Below, piece after piece: positions 8,149 through 16,574 of a stretch of 50,243 bases of DNA. Position 1 is the stretch's first letter. Each line of letters opens with the position of its first letter. This DNA comes from an uncultured Alphaproteobacteria bacterium (lineage in GTDB: Bacteria; Pseudomonadota; Alphaproteobacteria; Rhizobiales; Beijerinckiaceae), in assembly GCA_937988775.1 (NCBI GenBank), contig CALKHP010000010.1, positions 1-50,243 on the forward strand, in the 5' to 3' direction. The notes beneath the pieces are model-generated. The model was not told the origin of the DNA. It saw only the letters and a list, made by a program, of their open reading frames with translations, and ran no database searches. The position numbers were made by a program, and so were the translations under genes.

Positions 8149-8829
8149 ATGGATTACACGTTTCAGTTCGGCGAGGTTTTCCGGCACTGGCCGCTGCTGG
8201 CGCAGGGCGCGCTCTATACGATCGTGTTCTCGCTCGTCGGCATGAGCTGCGGCCTGCTGGTCGGCATTCTCGGCGCGGTGGCGCGCAGTTCCCGTTACCG
8301 GACGCTGCGGGCCATCGCCGGGACCTATGTCGAACTGGTGCGCAATACGCCGCTGCTCGTGCAGCTGTTCCTGTTCTTTTTCGCGCTGCCCTCGCTCGGC
8401 ATCCGGCTGACCGCCGAGCAGGCGGCGATGCTGGCGCTGGTGTTCAACAATGGCGCTTACTCGACCGAGATCGTGCGCGCCGGCATCGAGAGCATCCAGC
8501 GCAGCCAGCATGAAGCCGCCGCCTCGCTCGGCCTGTCGCCGTTCCAGACCTTCCGCTACGTCACCATCCTGCAGGCGCTGGAACGGGTCTATCCCGCGCT
8601 GACCAGCCAGTTCATCCTGCTGATGATGGCCTCCAGCATCGTCTCGGGCATCGGCGCCGAGGAGCTGACGGCGTTCGGCAACCGCATCCAGTCGGAAAAC
8701 TTCCGCTCGTTCGAGGTCTATATCGTCTGCGCCGTGATCTATCTCGGCCTGACCTTCCTCATGAAGCTGGGCTTCATCGGCCTGGCGCAAATCCTGTTCC
8801 CGCGCCGCCGCGCGCTGGCACGGGCCTGA
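8149..8829 (+). CDS. Amino-acid-type ABC transporter permease 1
   Basis: This is a 226-aa inner-membrane protein of the HisM/GlnP group with about five hydrophobic segments. The N-terminal half contains LAQGALYTIVFSLVGM and YVELVRNTPLLVQLFLFFFA, the family signature. The EAA loop facing the ATPase is HEAAASLGLSPFQTFRYVTI. The start is preceded by GAGGGACTG. It is followed after 11 bases by the second permease gene, and together they should form the heterodimeric channel for the ATPase encoded at 5138-5869. Confidence 0.92.
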   Translation: MDYTFQFGEVFRHWPLLAQGALYTIVFSLVGMSCGLLVGILGAVARSSRYRTLRAIAGTYVELVRNTPLLVQLFLFFFALPSLGIRLTAEQAAMLALVFNNGAYSTEIVRAGIESIQRSQHEAAASLGLSPFQTFRYVTILQALERVYPALTSQFILLMMASSIVSGIGAEELTAFGNRIQSENFRSFEVYIVCAVIYLGLTFLMKLGFIGLAQILFPRRRALARA

Positions 8830-8840
8830 GGGAGGCCGGC

Positions 8841-9506
8841 ATGCGCCACTTCACCATCGATGATTTCTACTACCTGCTCTGGGCGCTCGAATGGACGGTG
8901 CTGCTCTCGCTGATGGCCTTCGTCGGCGGCGGGCTGGTCGGGGCGCTGCTGGCGCTGTTCCGCATCTCGCGCTGGCGGGCGCTGCGCATCGTCGCCACGA
9001 TCTATATCCAGATCGCCCAGGGCACGCCGCTGCTGATCCAGCTCTTCATCTGGTATTTCGGCCTCAGCCTGTTCGGCACGAAACTATCGCCCTTCACGGC
9101 GGTCGGCATCGCCATGACGATGTATTCCAGCGCCTTCTTCGCCGAAATCTGGCGCGGCAGCATCGAGGCGATCCCGAAGCCGCAATGGGAGGGCGCCGCC
9201 TCGCTGGCGCTGACCTGGCTCGAGCAGCTGCGCTACGTCATCGTGCCCCAGGCGATCCGGCTTTCGCTGCCCTCGACGGTCGGCTTCATGGTCCAGGTCG
9301 TGAAGAACACCTCGCTCGCGGCCTTTGTCGGCTTCGTCGAACTCGCGCGCGCCGGGCAACTGGTCAACAACGTGACCTTCGAGCCGCTGCCGGTCTTCGG
9401 CTCGGTGGCGCTGCTCTACTTTGTCGTCTGCTTCCCGCTCTCGGTGCTCAGCCGGCGGCTCGAGCGGCGCTTCCACGGCGGGGGCATGCAGGTGATTTCG
9501 TCATGA
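8841..9506 (+). CDS. Amino-acid-type ABC transporter permease 2
   Basis: This is a 221-aa permease of the same family as its upstream neighbour. It has LEWTVLLSLMAFVGGGLVG, the IQIAQGTPLLIQLFIWYFGL signature and the EAA loop WEGAASLALTWLEQLRYVIV. About five membrane segments are visible. GAGGGAGG lies about 5 bases before the ATG. It is 46 bases upstream of the binding-protein gene. Confidence 0.92.
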   Translation: MRHFTIDDFYYLLWALEWTVLLSLMAFVGGGLVGALLALFRISRWRALRIVATIYIQIAQGTPLLIQLFIWYFGLSLFGTKLSPFTAVGIAMTMYSSAFFAEIWRGSIEAIPKPQWEGAASLALTWLEQLRYVIVPQAIRLSLPSTVGFMVQVVKNTSLAAFVGFVELARAGQLVNNVTFEPLPVFGSVALLYFVVCFPLSVLSRRLERRFHGGGMQVISS

Positions 9507-9552
9507 CCCCGAAGAAACCATAGCCAAAACAACGTAAACGGAGGGAAAGCTC

Positions 9553-10335
9553 ATGAAAGCCTTATCACTTCTGCTCGCGGCCGGCCTGTTGGCGGTCGGC
9601 CTGTCGGGCGCGCGCGCCGACGCGCTCGACGATATCATCAAGCGCGGCAAGGTCCTGGTCGCCATCGATATCTCGGCGCCGCCCTTCGGCATCCAGAACA
9701 CCAAGATGGAGCCCGATGGCGCCGACGTCGATGCCGCCAAGCTGCTGGCGAAGGACCTTGGCGTCGAGCTCGAGGTCGTGCCGGTGACCAGCGCCAACCG
9801 GATCCCCTACCTGCAGACCAAGCGCGTCGACCTGACGATGTCGTCGTTCAGCATCACGCCGGAGCGCGCCAAGGCGGTCGCCTTCTCCACGCCCTACGGC
9901 GCGATCAACGCCGTGATCTTCGCGCCCAAGAGCGTGAACATCAAAACCGCCGCGGACCTTGCCGGCAAGAAGATCGGCGTGGCGCGCGGCACCACCAACG
10001 AGACCGACCTGGTGGCGATCGCTCCTCCCGGCGCGCAGATCATCCGCTTCGATGACGAGGCCTCGACCATGGCGGCGCTCGGCGCCGGACAGATCGACGC
10101 CTATTCGTCGAGCGAGATCATCGCCAGCTCGATGATCCCGCGCTACCCGGACAAGCATTTCGAAAGCAAGCTGACGCTGCGGCGCGGCTATTACGGCATC
10201 GCCGTCCGGCGCAACGAGACCGAGCTGCTGCAATGGGTCAATACCTGGGTGTGGTTCCGCAAGAACAGCGGCGATCTCGACAAGATCTACCGCAAGTGGA
10301 TCGGCGTGCCGCTGCCTGAACTGCCGACCCTGTAA
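9553..10335 (+). CDS. ABC transporter substrate-binding protein, family 3
   Basis: This 260-aa periplasmic protein has a clear Sec signal peptide (MKALSLLLAAGLLAVGLSGA, cleavage after ARA). The mature domain shows the family-3 pattern: LDDIIKRGKVLVAIDISAPP, FGIQNTKMEPDGADVDAAKL, MSSFSITPERAKAVAFSTPY and KKIGVARGTTNETDLV. It ends with IYRKWIGVPLPELPTL. A strong ribosome-binding site (GGAGGGAAAG) precedes the ATG, fitting the high expression usual for binding proteins. Family-3 proteins bind polar amino acids, opines and related acids; the ligand here is unknown. A hairpin follows the gene. Confidence 0.92.
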   Translation: MKALSLLLAAGLLAVGLSGARADALDDIIKRGKVLVAIDISAPPFGIQNTKMEPDGADVDAAKLLAKDLGVELEVVPVTSANRIPYLQTKRVDLTMSSFSITPERAKAVAFSTPYGAINAVIFAPKSVNIKTAADLAGKKIGVARGTTNETDLVAIAPPGAQIIRFDDEASTMAALGAGQIDAYSSSEIIASSMIPRYPDKHFESKLTLRRGYYGIAVRRNETELLQWVNTWVWFRKNSGDLDKIYRKWIGVPLPELPTL

Positions 10336-10363
10336 CGCTCCCCTGAGCGACCAGACAACAACC

Positions 10364-10395
10364 GATGGCGGCACGGCCCCCGGCCCGCCGCCATC
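10364..10395 (+). terminator. Hairpin downstream of the ABC binding-protein gene
   Basis: A perfect 9-bp stem GATGGCGGC / GCCGCCATC encloses a 14-base GC-rich loop, 29 bases after the stop of the binding-protein gene and before the SDR gene. There is no T-run, so it is more likely an mRNA-stabilising or partial attenuating hairpin than a complete terminator. Confidence 0.5.
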
Positions 10396-10420
10396 CCCAT
10401 GCTGCACCATGAGGCGAATG

Positions 10421-11215
10421 ATGGATCTGCACCTGAACGGCAAGGTCGCGCTGGTCACCGGCGCGGGGCGCGGCATCGGCCGCGGCATCGCGCTGCGGCT
10501 GGCGCAGGAAGGCGCGACCGTCATCGTCAACGATCTCGCCGACGAGGTGGCGGTGGAGGCCGTCGTCAGCCGCATCGAGCAGGCCGGCGGGCGAGCCATG
10601 GCGGCGCTGGCCGATGTCGGCTCGCATGACGCCGTGCAGCGCATGGTCGATCGCGTCGTCGCGGCCCATGGCGCGGTCGATATCCTGGTGAACAATGCCG
10701 GCATCGTCTCGCGCAAGAGCATCCTCGAAGTGCCGCTCGACGAATGGGAGCGCGTCATGCGCACCAATTTCTCCGGCTGTTTCAACTGCTCGCGCATCGT
10801 CGGCCAGCACATGGTGGCGCGCGGCGCCGGCGGCCGCATCGTCAATATCTCCTCGATCCATGGCCGGCTCGCCAAGGCCGACATGGGGCCGTACTGCGCC
10901 AGCAAGGCGGCGATCGACATGCTGACCAAGCAGCTCGCCGTCGAACTCGCGCCCCATGCCATCGCCGTCAACGCGGTCGCCTGCGGCACGATCAGCACCG
11001 AAATCAACATCCCGCTCTACAAGAGCACGGCGCCGGCCGACATCATGCTGCGCGAGGCCGTGCTGAAGCGCGTGCCGGCCGGCCGCATCGGCGAGCCCGA
11101 GGATATCGCCTCGGCCGTCGCCTTCATGGCGTCAGCCGAGGCCGCGCGTTACGTCACCGGCACCATCCTCTATGTCGATGGCGGCTATACCGCCGAGGGG
11201 ACGCCACGGGTCTGA
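10421..11215 (+). CDS. SDR-family oxidoreductase
   Basis: This 264-aa classical short-chain dehydrogenase/reductase has the cofactor motif TGAGRGIG (13-20) and NNAG (91-94). The catalytic Ser lies in VNISSIHG (about 144), with Tyr158 and Lys162 in YCASK, and the C-terminal VTGTILYVDGGYTAEG is typical. Three ATGs are close together (10409, 10418, 10421). The last is chosen because GAGG lies 6 bases before it. It follows the ABC binding-protein gene on the same strand and probably oxidises a secondary alcohol or keto group in the imported compound's pathway. Confidence 0.9.
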   Translation: MDLHLNGKVALVTGAGRGIGRGIALRLAQEGATVIVNDLADEVAVEAVVSRIEQAGGRAMAALADVGSHDAVQRMVDRVVAAHGAVDILVNNAGIVSRKSILEVPLDEWERVMRTNFSGCFNCSRIVGQHMVARGAGGRIVNISSIHGRLAKADMGPYCASKAAIDMLTKQLAVELAPHAIAVNAVACGTISTEINIPLYKSTAPADIMLREAVLKRVPAGRIGEPEDIASAVAFMASAEAARYVTGTILYVDGGYTAEGTPRV

Positions 11216-11292
11216 GCGGGCGCGCGCCAGACCATATGTTCGCGGGGTGCCGGGACGGTGTGTCCCGCCCGGTCGCGACCACGGAGAAAACC

Positions 11293-12051
11293 ATGCCGGA
11301 TGCAACCATCACCGCTGCCGACCGCCACGCTCTTGCGCCCGGCGGCGCCCTGCGCGTCGCCATCGCCGTCGGGCCGGCACTGTCGCCGATGTGGACGATG
11401 CGCGATGCCGCGACCGGCAAGCCGCGCGGCGTGACCGTCGATCTCGGCGCGGCGATGGCAGCCGCGCTTGGCGTCTCCGTCGATTATGTCGAGCATGAGA
11501 GTTCCGGCAAGATCGTCGAGGCGGCGGCAAGCGGCAACTGGGACGTGACCTTCATTCCCGTCGACGCCGAGCGCAAGAAGGCGCTCGCCTTCGGCCCGAA
11601 CTACTTTCTCGGCGAGAGCACCTATCTCGTCGCCGGCCGCACCGGCATCAAAACCCTGGCCGGGATCGACCGGCCGGATATCAGGATCACCGGCGTCGAA
11701 GGCACCGCGACCATCCGCAGCGCGCGCCGCACCATCGAGCAGGCGAGCGTGCTAGGCGTCACCGGGCTCGACGAAGCGCTCGCCCTGTTCGCTGCCGGCC
11801 TGAGCGATGCCATCGCGCTCGGCCGTGAATCCCTCGTGGAACTCGCCGGCAAATTCCCCGGCTCCCGCGTGCTTGACGGGCATTTCCATGCCGCCGGCAT
11901 CGCCGTCGGCGTGCCGCTCGCCCATGATGGCGCGCTTCGCGCCGCATCCACCTTGCTGGAGCGCTTCAAGGCGGATGGACGGCTCCGGCAGATGTTCGAC
12001 CGCAATGGCCTCGGCCATTGCGACGTCGCACCCGCCGGCTCGCAATCATAG
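11293..12051 (+). CDS. Substrate-binding-protein-like (PBP fold) protein without signal peptide
   Basis: This 252-aa protein resembles ABC family-3 binding domains: LRVAIAVGPALSPMWTMRDA, KPRGVTVDLGAAMAAALGVS, SGNWDVTFIPVDAERKKALA and FGPNYFLGESTYLV. It begins MPDATITAADRHALAPGG, with no basic-plus-hydrophobic signal sequence, and no better upstream start is evident (CGGAGAAAA precedes this ATG). It would therefore stay in the cytoplasm unless exported by an unusual route. It is last in the + strand arm of the GntR-controlled module, 77 bases after the SDR gene. It could be a cytoplasmic ligand sensor or carrier, or a binding domain recruited as an enzyme. This is inference. Confidence 0.8.
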   Translation: MPDATITAADRHALAPGGALRVAIAVGPALSPMWTMRDAATGKPRGVTVDLGAAMAAALGVSVDYVEHESSGKIVEAAASGNWDVTFIPVDAERKKALAFGPNYFLGESTYLVAGRTGIKTLAGIDRPDIRITGVEGTATIRSARRTIEQASVLGVTGLDEALALFAAGLSDAIALGRESLVELAGKFPGSRVLDGHFHAAGIAVGVPLAHDGALRAASTLLERFKADGRLRQMFDRNGLGHCDVAPAGSQS

Positions 12052-12109
12052 GCTTTCCACCCCGTCTCGTCGCGCGCCCGTTCGCCCAAGGCTCCGCCAC
12101 ACCCGAAAC

Positions 12110-13360
12110 CTAGCCGAAGCGGGCCGGGCTGTAGCGCGCGGCATCGAGGCCGGTTGCCTGCCTGTTGATCAGGTTGGCGACGAGACGGCCGCTCGGCGGC
12201 CCGCCCGTCATGCCGAAATGGCCATGGCCGACCGCCAGGAACAGGCCGGGATGGCTGGCCGCCTCGCCGAGCAGCGGCAGGCTGTCCGGCGTCGAGGGGC
12301 GAAACCCCATCCAGAAGCGGTGCTCCTGCACATTCACGGCCGGGAACATCGCGCGGACATTGGCGATCAGCGCCTTGGCCCGGCGTTCGTCGGGCGGCGC
12401 GTCAAGCCCGGCGATCTCGACGGTTCCGGCGACCCTGAGCCCATGTTCCATCGGGGTGACGCCGAAGGAGCGCGATTTGTTCGAGATCGTCGTGGTCAGC
12501 GACAGGCCGTGGTTGGGCAGCATGACGTGGTAGCCGCGCTCGGTTTCGAGCGGCACGCGAATGCCGAGCGGCTCGAGCAGGCGCGTCGCGCGCGCGCCTG
12601 CCGCGATCACGATCTGCGTCGCGTGATGGAAGCCGGCATTGGTCATGATGTCGTATCCGCCGCCCTCGCGCGGCAGGATCTTCATGACGCTTTCCGGCAG
12701 CAGCCGGCCGCCGGCCTCAACCACCAGCGCATGCAGCGTATGGACCAGACGCTGCGGGCTGACGGTATAGCCGTTGCCGGGCATCAGCACGCCGCGCTTC
12801 ACCGCCTCGGAAATGCCCGGGAACATCTGGCGCAGGTCATTGGCGTCGAGCACCTGGCTCTCGATGCCCTGCCTTTCACGCAGGCGGCGTTCCAGCGCGG
12901 CGCCCTTGGTCTCGGCCTCGCTCTCCCAGACATGGACCTGGCCGACCGGCCGGATCAGGTCCGAGAAATTCTGCTGGCCGAGCATCTCGCGCCAGCAGGC
13001 GAAGGATTCGCGGTGCATGGCACGCATGGCATCGGAGATTTCGAGCACGCGCGGCATGCGCCCGGCGGCGATCCATTTCAGAAGCCACGGCAGCGCCTTG
13101 GGCAGGTAGGACGGCCGGATGGCGAGAGGCCCGAGCGGATCGAGCACCCAGGAGGGCACCTCGCGCAGCATGCCGGGCAGCGCGATCGGCACCGCGGTGT
13201 CGGCGCTGATCATGCCGGCATTGCCGAACGAGGCGCCGCCCGGCGGCGGCAACGGATCGAGCAAGGTGACGCTGCGGCCCGACCGCGACAGGTAGAGCGC
13301 CGTGGACAGGCCGACGACGCCGGCGCCGACGACCATGATGGGCGGGGTGTCATGCGGCAT
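12110..13360 (-). CDS. FAD-dependent oxidoreductase, D-amino acid dehydrogenase (DadA)-like
   Basis: This 416-aa DAO-superfamily enzyme has the FAD-binding VVGAGVVGLSTALYLSRSG at residues 10-28. SFGNAGMIS follows, then VIAAGARATRLLEPLGIRVP and a C-terminal GHGHFGMTGGPPSGRLVANL. That order is typical of DadA and related D-amino-acid or N-methylamino-acid dehydrogenases. Met49-Ile50 lie in the usual NAG-MIS substrate-cap loop. It is 180 bases downstream of the PotC-like permease gene on the same strand, so it probably belongs to the HyuA/HyuB/ABC operon. It may oxidise the amino acid released by the hydantoinase-type enzyme. Confidence 0.88.
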   Translation of the reverse strand: MPHDTPPIMVVGAGVVGLSTALYLSRSGRSVTLLDPLPPPGGASFGNAGMISADTAVPIALPGMLREVPSWVLDPLGPLAIRPSYLPKALPWLLKWIAAGRMPRVLEISDAMRAMHRESFACWREMLGQQNFSDLIRPVGQVHVWESEAETKGAALERRLRERQGIESQVLDANDLRQMFPGISEAVKRGVLMPGNGYTVSPQRLVHTLHALVVEAGGRLLPESVMKILPREGGGYDIMTNAGFHHATQIVIAAGARATRLLEPLGIRVPLETERGYHVMLPNHGLSLTTTISNKSRSFGVTPMEHGLRVAGTVEIAGLDAPPDERRAKALIANVRAMFPAVNVQEHRFWMGFRPSTPDSLPLLGEAASHPGLFLAVGHGHFGMTGGPPSGRLVANLINRQATGLDAARYSPARFG

Positions 13361-13540
13361 TGATGCGTCTCGATATCATGATCGGGCTCAAGGTTCGAAC
13401 CGGCCAGCTCAGGCGCTGCGGGCCGCGTGCAAAGCGAGGCAGGTTGCCCGGTCCCGACCGGCGCGGCAAGCCCTGCCCGCAAACCGTGCTCGCCGATGCG
13501 CGGCGCGGCGGAAACGCACCATCTGGCGCCGCGCCGCCTT

Positions 13541-14326
13541 TCAGTAGACCAGTCGTTTGCGCGACAGGCGGCCGGCCAGCACGATCAGCGTCGTCACCAC
13601 CAGAATCTGTACCGTCGAGGCGGCGGCGATGGTCGGGTCGCCCTGCCACTGGATTTCCGAGAAGATCTGCAACGGCAATGTGTTGGTGTTCGGCCCCGTC
13701 AGGAACAGCGAAATGTTCACGTCGCTGAAGGACAGGATGAACGCGAAGATGACGCCCGAGGCGATGCTCGAGCGCAGCAGCGGCATGACGACCTTCCAGA
13801 AGGCGAGCACCCGTGTGCAGCCCAGATTGACGACCGCTTCCTCGAGCGCCGGGTTCACCCCGGTGAGCCCGGCGCTGACGACGCGGATCACGAAGGGCAC
13901 GCCGATCAGCGTGTGCCCGATCACCAGCAGCGAGAAGCTTCCCGCCAGGTTCAGCCGGGCGAACAGCAGGTAAAGCGCCGCACCCAGCAGGATACTGGGC
14001 ACCAGCACCGGCAGCATGAACACGGATTCGACAAGCGCACGGCCGCGGAACTCGAAACGCACCAGCGCGATGGCCGCGAGCGTGCCGACCGTCGTCGCCA
14101 GTATTGCCGCCAGACAGGCCACCGGCAAACTCACCGCGAACAGCGCCCGCACATATTCGGCCCGCCCGAAGAACTGTTCGAACCAGTGCAGCGAAAACGA
14201 ACTGAGCGAAATCTCGAAACGCGCGCTCGGATTGACCGAGACGCCGACGACGACGAGCAGCGGCAGCGTCATCAGGCAGAACACGCCGTAGACGTAGCAT
14301 CTCAGGAGTTTGCTGGAGACGCTCAT
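13541..14326 (-). CDS. PotC-like ABC transporter permease
   Basis: This 261-aa permease has about six membrane segments (e.g. VYGVFCLMTLPLLVVVGVSV) and the EAA loop EEAVVNLGCTRVLAFWKVVM. FSDVNISLFLTGP is the usual PotC-type segment between the late helices. The start at 14326 is set by the ATGA overlap with the upstream PotB-like gene and by family length. It is the second half of the channel for the polyamine/opine/iron-type importer encoded here. Confidence 0.9.
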   Translation of the reverse strand: MSVSSKLLRCYVYGVFCLMTLPLLVVVGVSVNPSARFEISLSSFSLHWFEQFFGRAEYVRALFAVSLPVACLAAILATTVGTLAAIALVRFEFRGRALVESVFMLPVLVPSILLGAALYLLFARLNLAGSFSLLVIGHTLIGVPFVIRVVSAGLTGVNPALEEAVVNLGCTRVLAFWKVVMPLLRSSIASGVIFAFILSFSDVNISLFLTGPNTNTLPLQIFSEIQWQGDPTIAAASTVQILVVTTLIVLAGRLSRKRLVY

Positions 14327-15174
14327 GCGACCTTCCTCCGCCCGAGTGTCAGCGCCAGCGACATCGCGATGATGATGCTGAGCACAAGGACGATCGCCAG
14401 GCTTGAGGCGAACGGCCAGTTGGCCGCTGTAATGACCTGATCGTAGATCTCGTTGCCGATCAGGCGACCACGCCGGCCGCCAAGCAGGGCCGAGATCACC
14501 ACCACGCTGATCGCGATCGAGAAGCACAGCAGCACGCCGGAAATCAGCCCGGCGCGGCTGAGCGGCACGATCACCAGCCGGAACATGGTCACCGGCCCGG
14601 CGCCGAGCACGGTCGCCGCTTCCTCCATGCGCACCGAGATTTTCTCGATCGATGCGGTGAGCGGCAGCACCATCAGCGGCAGCAGGAAATGCACCAGCGC
14701 CAGCACCACCGCGCTCTCCGAATACAGGATATCGATGCGGGCGCTGAGGCCAAGCGCGGCGAGCGCATTGTTCGCCAGGCCACTACGGCCGAGAATGACG
14801 ATCCAGCCGAACGAGCCGACCACGGCACTGACCATCAGCGGCAGCAGGATGATGAACATACCGATGGTCATCGCTCGCTTCGAGCAGCGCGCGAGATAAT
14901 AGGCCACCGGATAGCCGAGCAGCACGCACAGGCCCGTCGTGATCAGGCCGATGCGGAAGGTGCGCAGCGTGATCGCGCTCAGATAGGGCGTGAAGATCTG
15001 GCCGTAATTCTCGACCGTCAGCGTCGGCTCCCAGATCGAGACCGGCGAATAGCGATGGAAGCTCAGCACCAGCACATTGGCGAGCGGCAGGGCAAGGAAC
15101 ACCACCAGCAGCGCCAGATACGGTGCGACCAGCCACAGCCAGGACGGAAGCTTACGCGGGGAGGATGTAGACAT
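14323..15174 (-). CDS. PotB-like ABC transporter permease
   Basis: This 283-aa inner-membrane protein begins with a long hydrophobic segment (WLWLVAPYLALLVVFLALPL). It has the PotB-like YPVAYYLARCS motif and an EAA loop EEAATVLGAGPVTMFRLVIV. Its start overlaps the end of the ATPase gene by 23 bases and its stop overlaps the PotC-like start by 4 nt, so the three genes are tightly coupled. Confidence 0.9.
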   Translation of the reverse strand: MSTSSPRKLPSWLWLVAPYLALLVVFLALPLANVLVLSFHRYSPVSIWEPTLTVENYGQIFTPYLSAITLRTFRIGLITTGLCVLLGYPVAYYLARCSKRAMTIGMFIILLPLMVSAVVGSFGWIVILGRSGLANNALAALGLSARIDILYSESAVVLALVHFLLPLMVLPLTASIEKISVRMEEAATVLGAGPVTMFRLVIVPLSRAGLISGVLLCFSIAISVVVISALLGGRRGRLIGNEIYDQVITAANWPFASSLAIVLVLSIIIAMSLALTLGRRKVA

Positions 15175-16291
15175 CTGCCGGATCCACGTAAGCCATGAGT
15201 GGCTGCCCGGGCGAGGGCGCGAAATCGTCGGTCATCTTGCGCGTCGCGAGCATGGGCTCCCGGCCGTCGACGAGCAGCTGGAAATGGGCGTCCTCGCCAA
15301 GATAGGTGCGGCTGCGGATTTCGGCCGGGAAACTGTTGCGGCGGCATTCGGGCGCTGCTTCGCCCGCCGTCAACCGGATGCGCTCGGGGCGGATCAGCGC
15401 CGTCAGCGGGCCTGGGCGAAGCGTGCCGGCCTTGGCGGCGAGCCGCAGCCCGCTTTCGGACACGATCTCGATCAGCGTGTCGCCGGCGCGCTCCGCCTGG
15501 CCGCTGACCAGGTTGGAATTGCCGATGAACTGCGCCACGAAGCGTGAGGCGGGGCGCAGATAAATCTCCTCCGGCGTGCCGATCTGCTCGATCTTGCCTT
15601 GCGACAGCACCGCGATGCGGTCGGAAAGCGCGAGCGCCTCGGTCTGGTCATGGGTGACGAAAATCGTCGTCATGTTCAGGCGCCGCTGCAGGGCGCGCAG
15701 TTCTTCGCGCATCTGCGTGCGCAGCTTCAGGTCCAGGCTGGACATCGGCTCGTCCAGCAGCAGCAGAGGCGGTTCCATCACCAGCGAGCGGGCAAGCGCC
15801 ACGCGCTGCTGCTGCCCGCCCGACAACTGGCTCGGCATGCGCGCGACAAACTCGCCAAGGGCCACCAGTTCCAGCGCCTTTGCCACGCGCACGGCAATGT
15901 CCGCCCGGGGCACTTTCTGCAGCTTGAGGCCGAAGGCGACATTGTCGAAAACCGACAGATGCGGAAACAGCGTGTAGCTCTGGAACACCAGCCCGATGCC
16001 GCGCTTATGCGGCGGCACCTGCTCGATATTGCGCCCGCCCAGCACGATCTCGCCGGAATCGACGCTCTCGAAACCCGCGATGCAGCGCAGCGTCGTGCTC
16101 TTGCCGCAACCGCTCGGGCCGAGCAGGGAGAAGAACTCGCCATGGCGGATCGAGAACGACAGTGGGCCGACCGCGACATCGGACGAGTAGCGCCGGACGA
16201 GCCGGTTCACCGCGAGCGCGACATCGCGCTGCCCGTCATCGGGCACCACCCCGTCGGAATTGCCGCCGGTCAACGCTCGTTTTCCTGTCAT
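15152..16291 (-). CDS. PotA-like ABC transporter ATP-binding protein
   Basis: This 379-aa ATPase has Walker A GPSGCGKST (58-66), VFQSYTLFPHLSV, signature LSGGQQQRVALARSL (from 156) and Walker B LLLLDEPMSSLDLKLR. A C-terminal TOBE regulatory domain (IRPERIRLTAGEA, RTYLGEDAHFQLLVDG) follows. The start MTGKRALTGG is chosen because AAGGA lies about 10 bases upstream; the open frame continues further. It is separated from the binding-protein gene by 283 bases that hold two strong hairpins, which may reduce expression of the ATPase and permeases relative to the binding protein. Confidence 0.9.
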   Translation of the reverse strand: MTGKRALTGGNSDGVVPDDGQRDVALAVNRLVRRYSSDVAVGPLSFSIRHGEFFSLLGPSGCGKSTTLRCIAGFESVDSGEIVLGGRNIEQVPPHKRGIGLVFQSYTLFPHLSVFDNVAFGLKLQKVPRADIAVRVAKALELVALGEFVARMPSQLSGGQQQRVALARSLVMEPPLLLLDEPMSSLDLKLRTQMREELRALQRRLNMTTIFVTHDQTEALALSDRIAVLSQGKIEQIGTPEEIYLRPASRFVAQFIGNSNLVSGQAERAGDTLIEIVSESGLRLAAKAGTLRPGPLTALIRPERIRLTAGEAAPECRRNSFPAEIRSRTYLGEDAHFQLLVDGREPMLATRKMTDDFAPSPGQPLMAYVDPADVYILPA

Positions 16292-16324
16292 CGCCCGATA
16301 TCCTTGTCCCAGACGGGTGGTGTC

Positions 16325-16346
16325 ATGGCCTTGCGCACAAGGCCAT
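16325..16346 (-). terminator. Intergenic hairpin upstream of the PotA-like gene
   Basis: A perfect 9-bp stem ATGGCCTTG / CAAGGCCAT has a 4-base loop (CGCA). It sits 33 bases before the ATPase start, inside the operon. There is no T-run on the transcribed strand. It is probably an mRNA processing or stabilising element. Confidence 0.4.
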
Positions 16347-16497
16347 CCGACAATGTGCAGGCGGCGCTGGCAACCTGCCGCCATCCGGCTGGCCAACAGG
16401 GCGCAGGTGGCGCCCCTCCCGGTGGCTCGAGCATTTCGCAGAAACGTGGCTACCGGTCTTCTGCGGAAGAAATGCCCTGGTTACATGATCTGGCGGA

Positions 16498-16520
16498 GCG
16501 GCCCGGATCGACCGGGCCGC
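16498..16520 (-). terminator. Intergenic hairpin after the PotD-like gene
   Basis: A perfect 9-bp GC stem GCGGCCCGG / CCGGGCCGC with the loop ATCGA lies 54 bases after the stop of the binding-protein gene. In the direction of transcription no T-run follows it. Such hairpins after binding-protein genes often protect the upstream mRNA from 3' decay; that role is inferred here. Confidence 0.5.
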
Positions 16521-16574
16521 CCCCTGTTTTCAGCCATTCGGTGGCAGCCCTTGCCGGGCGCCCCCCGAACGGCC

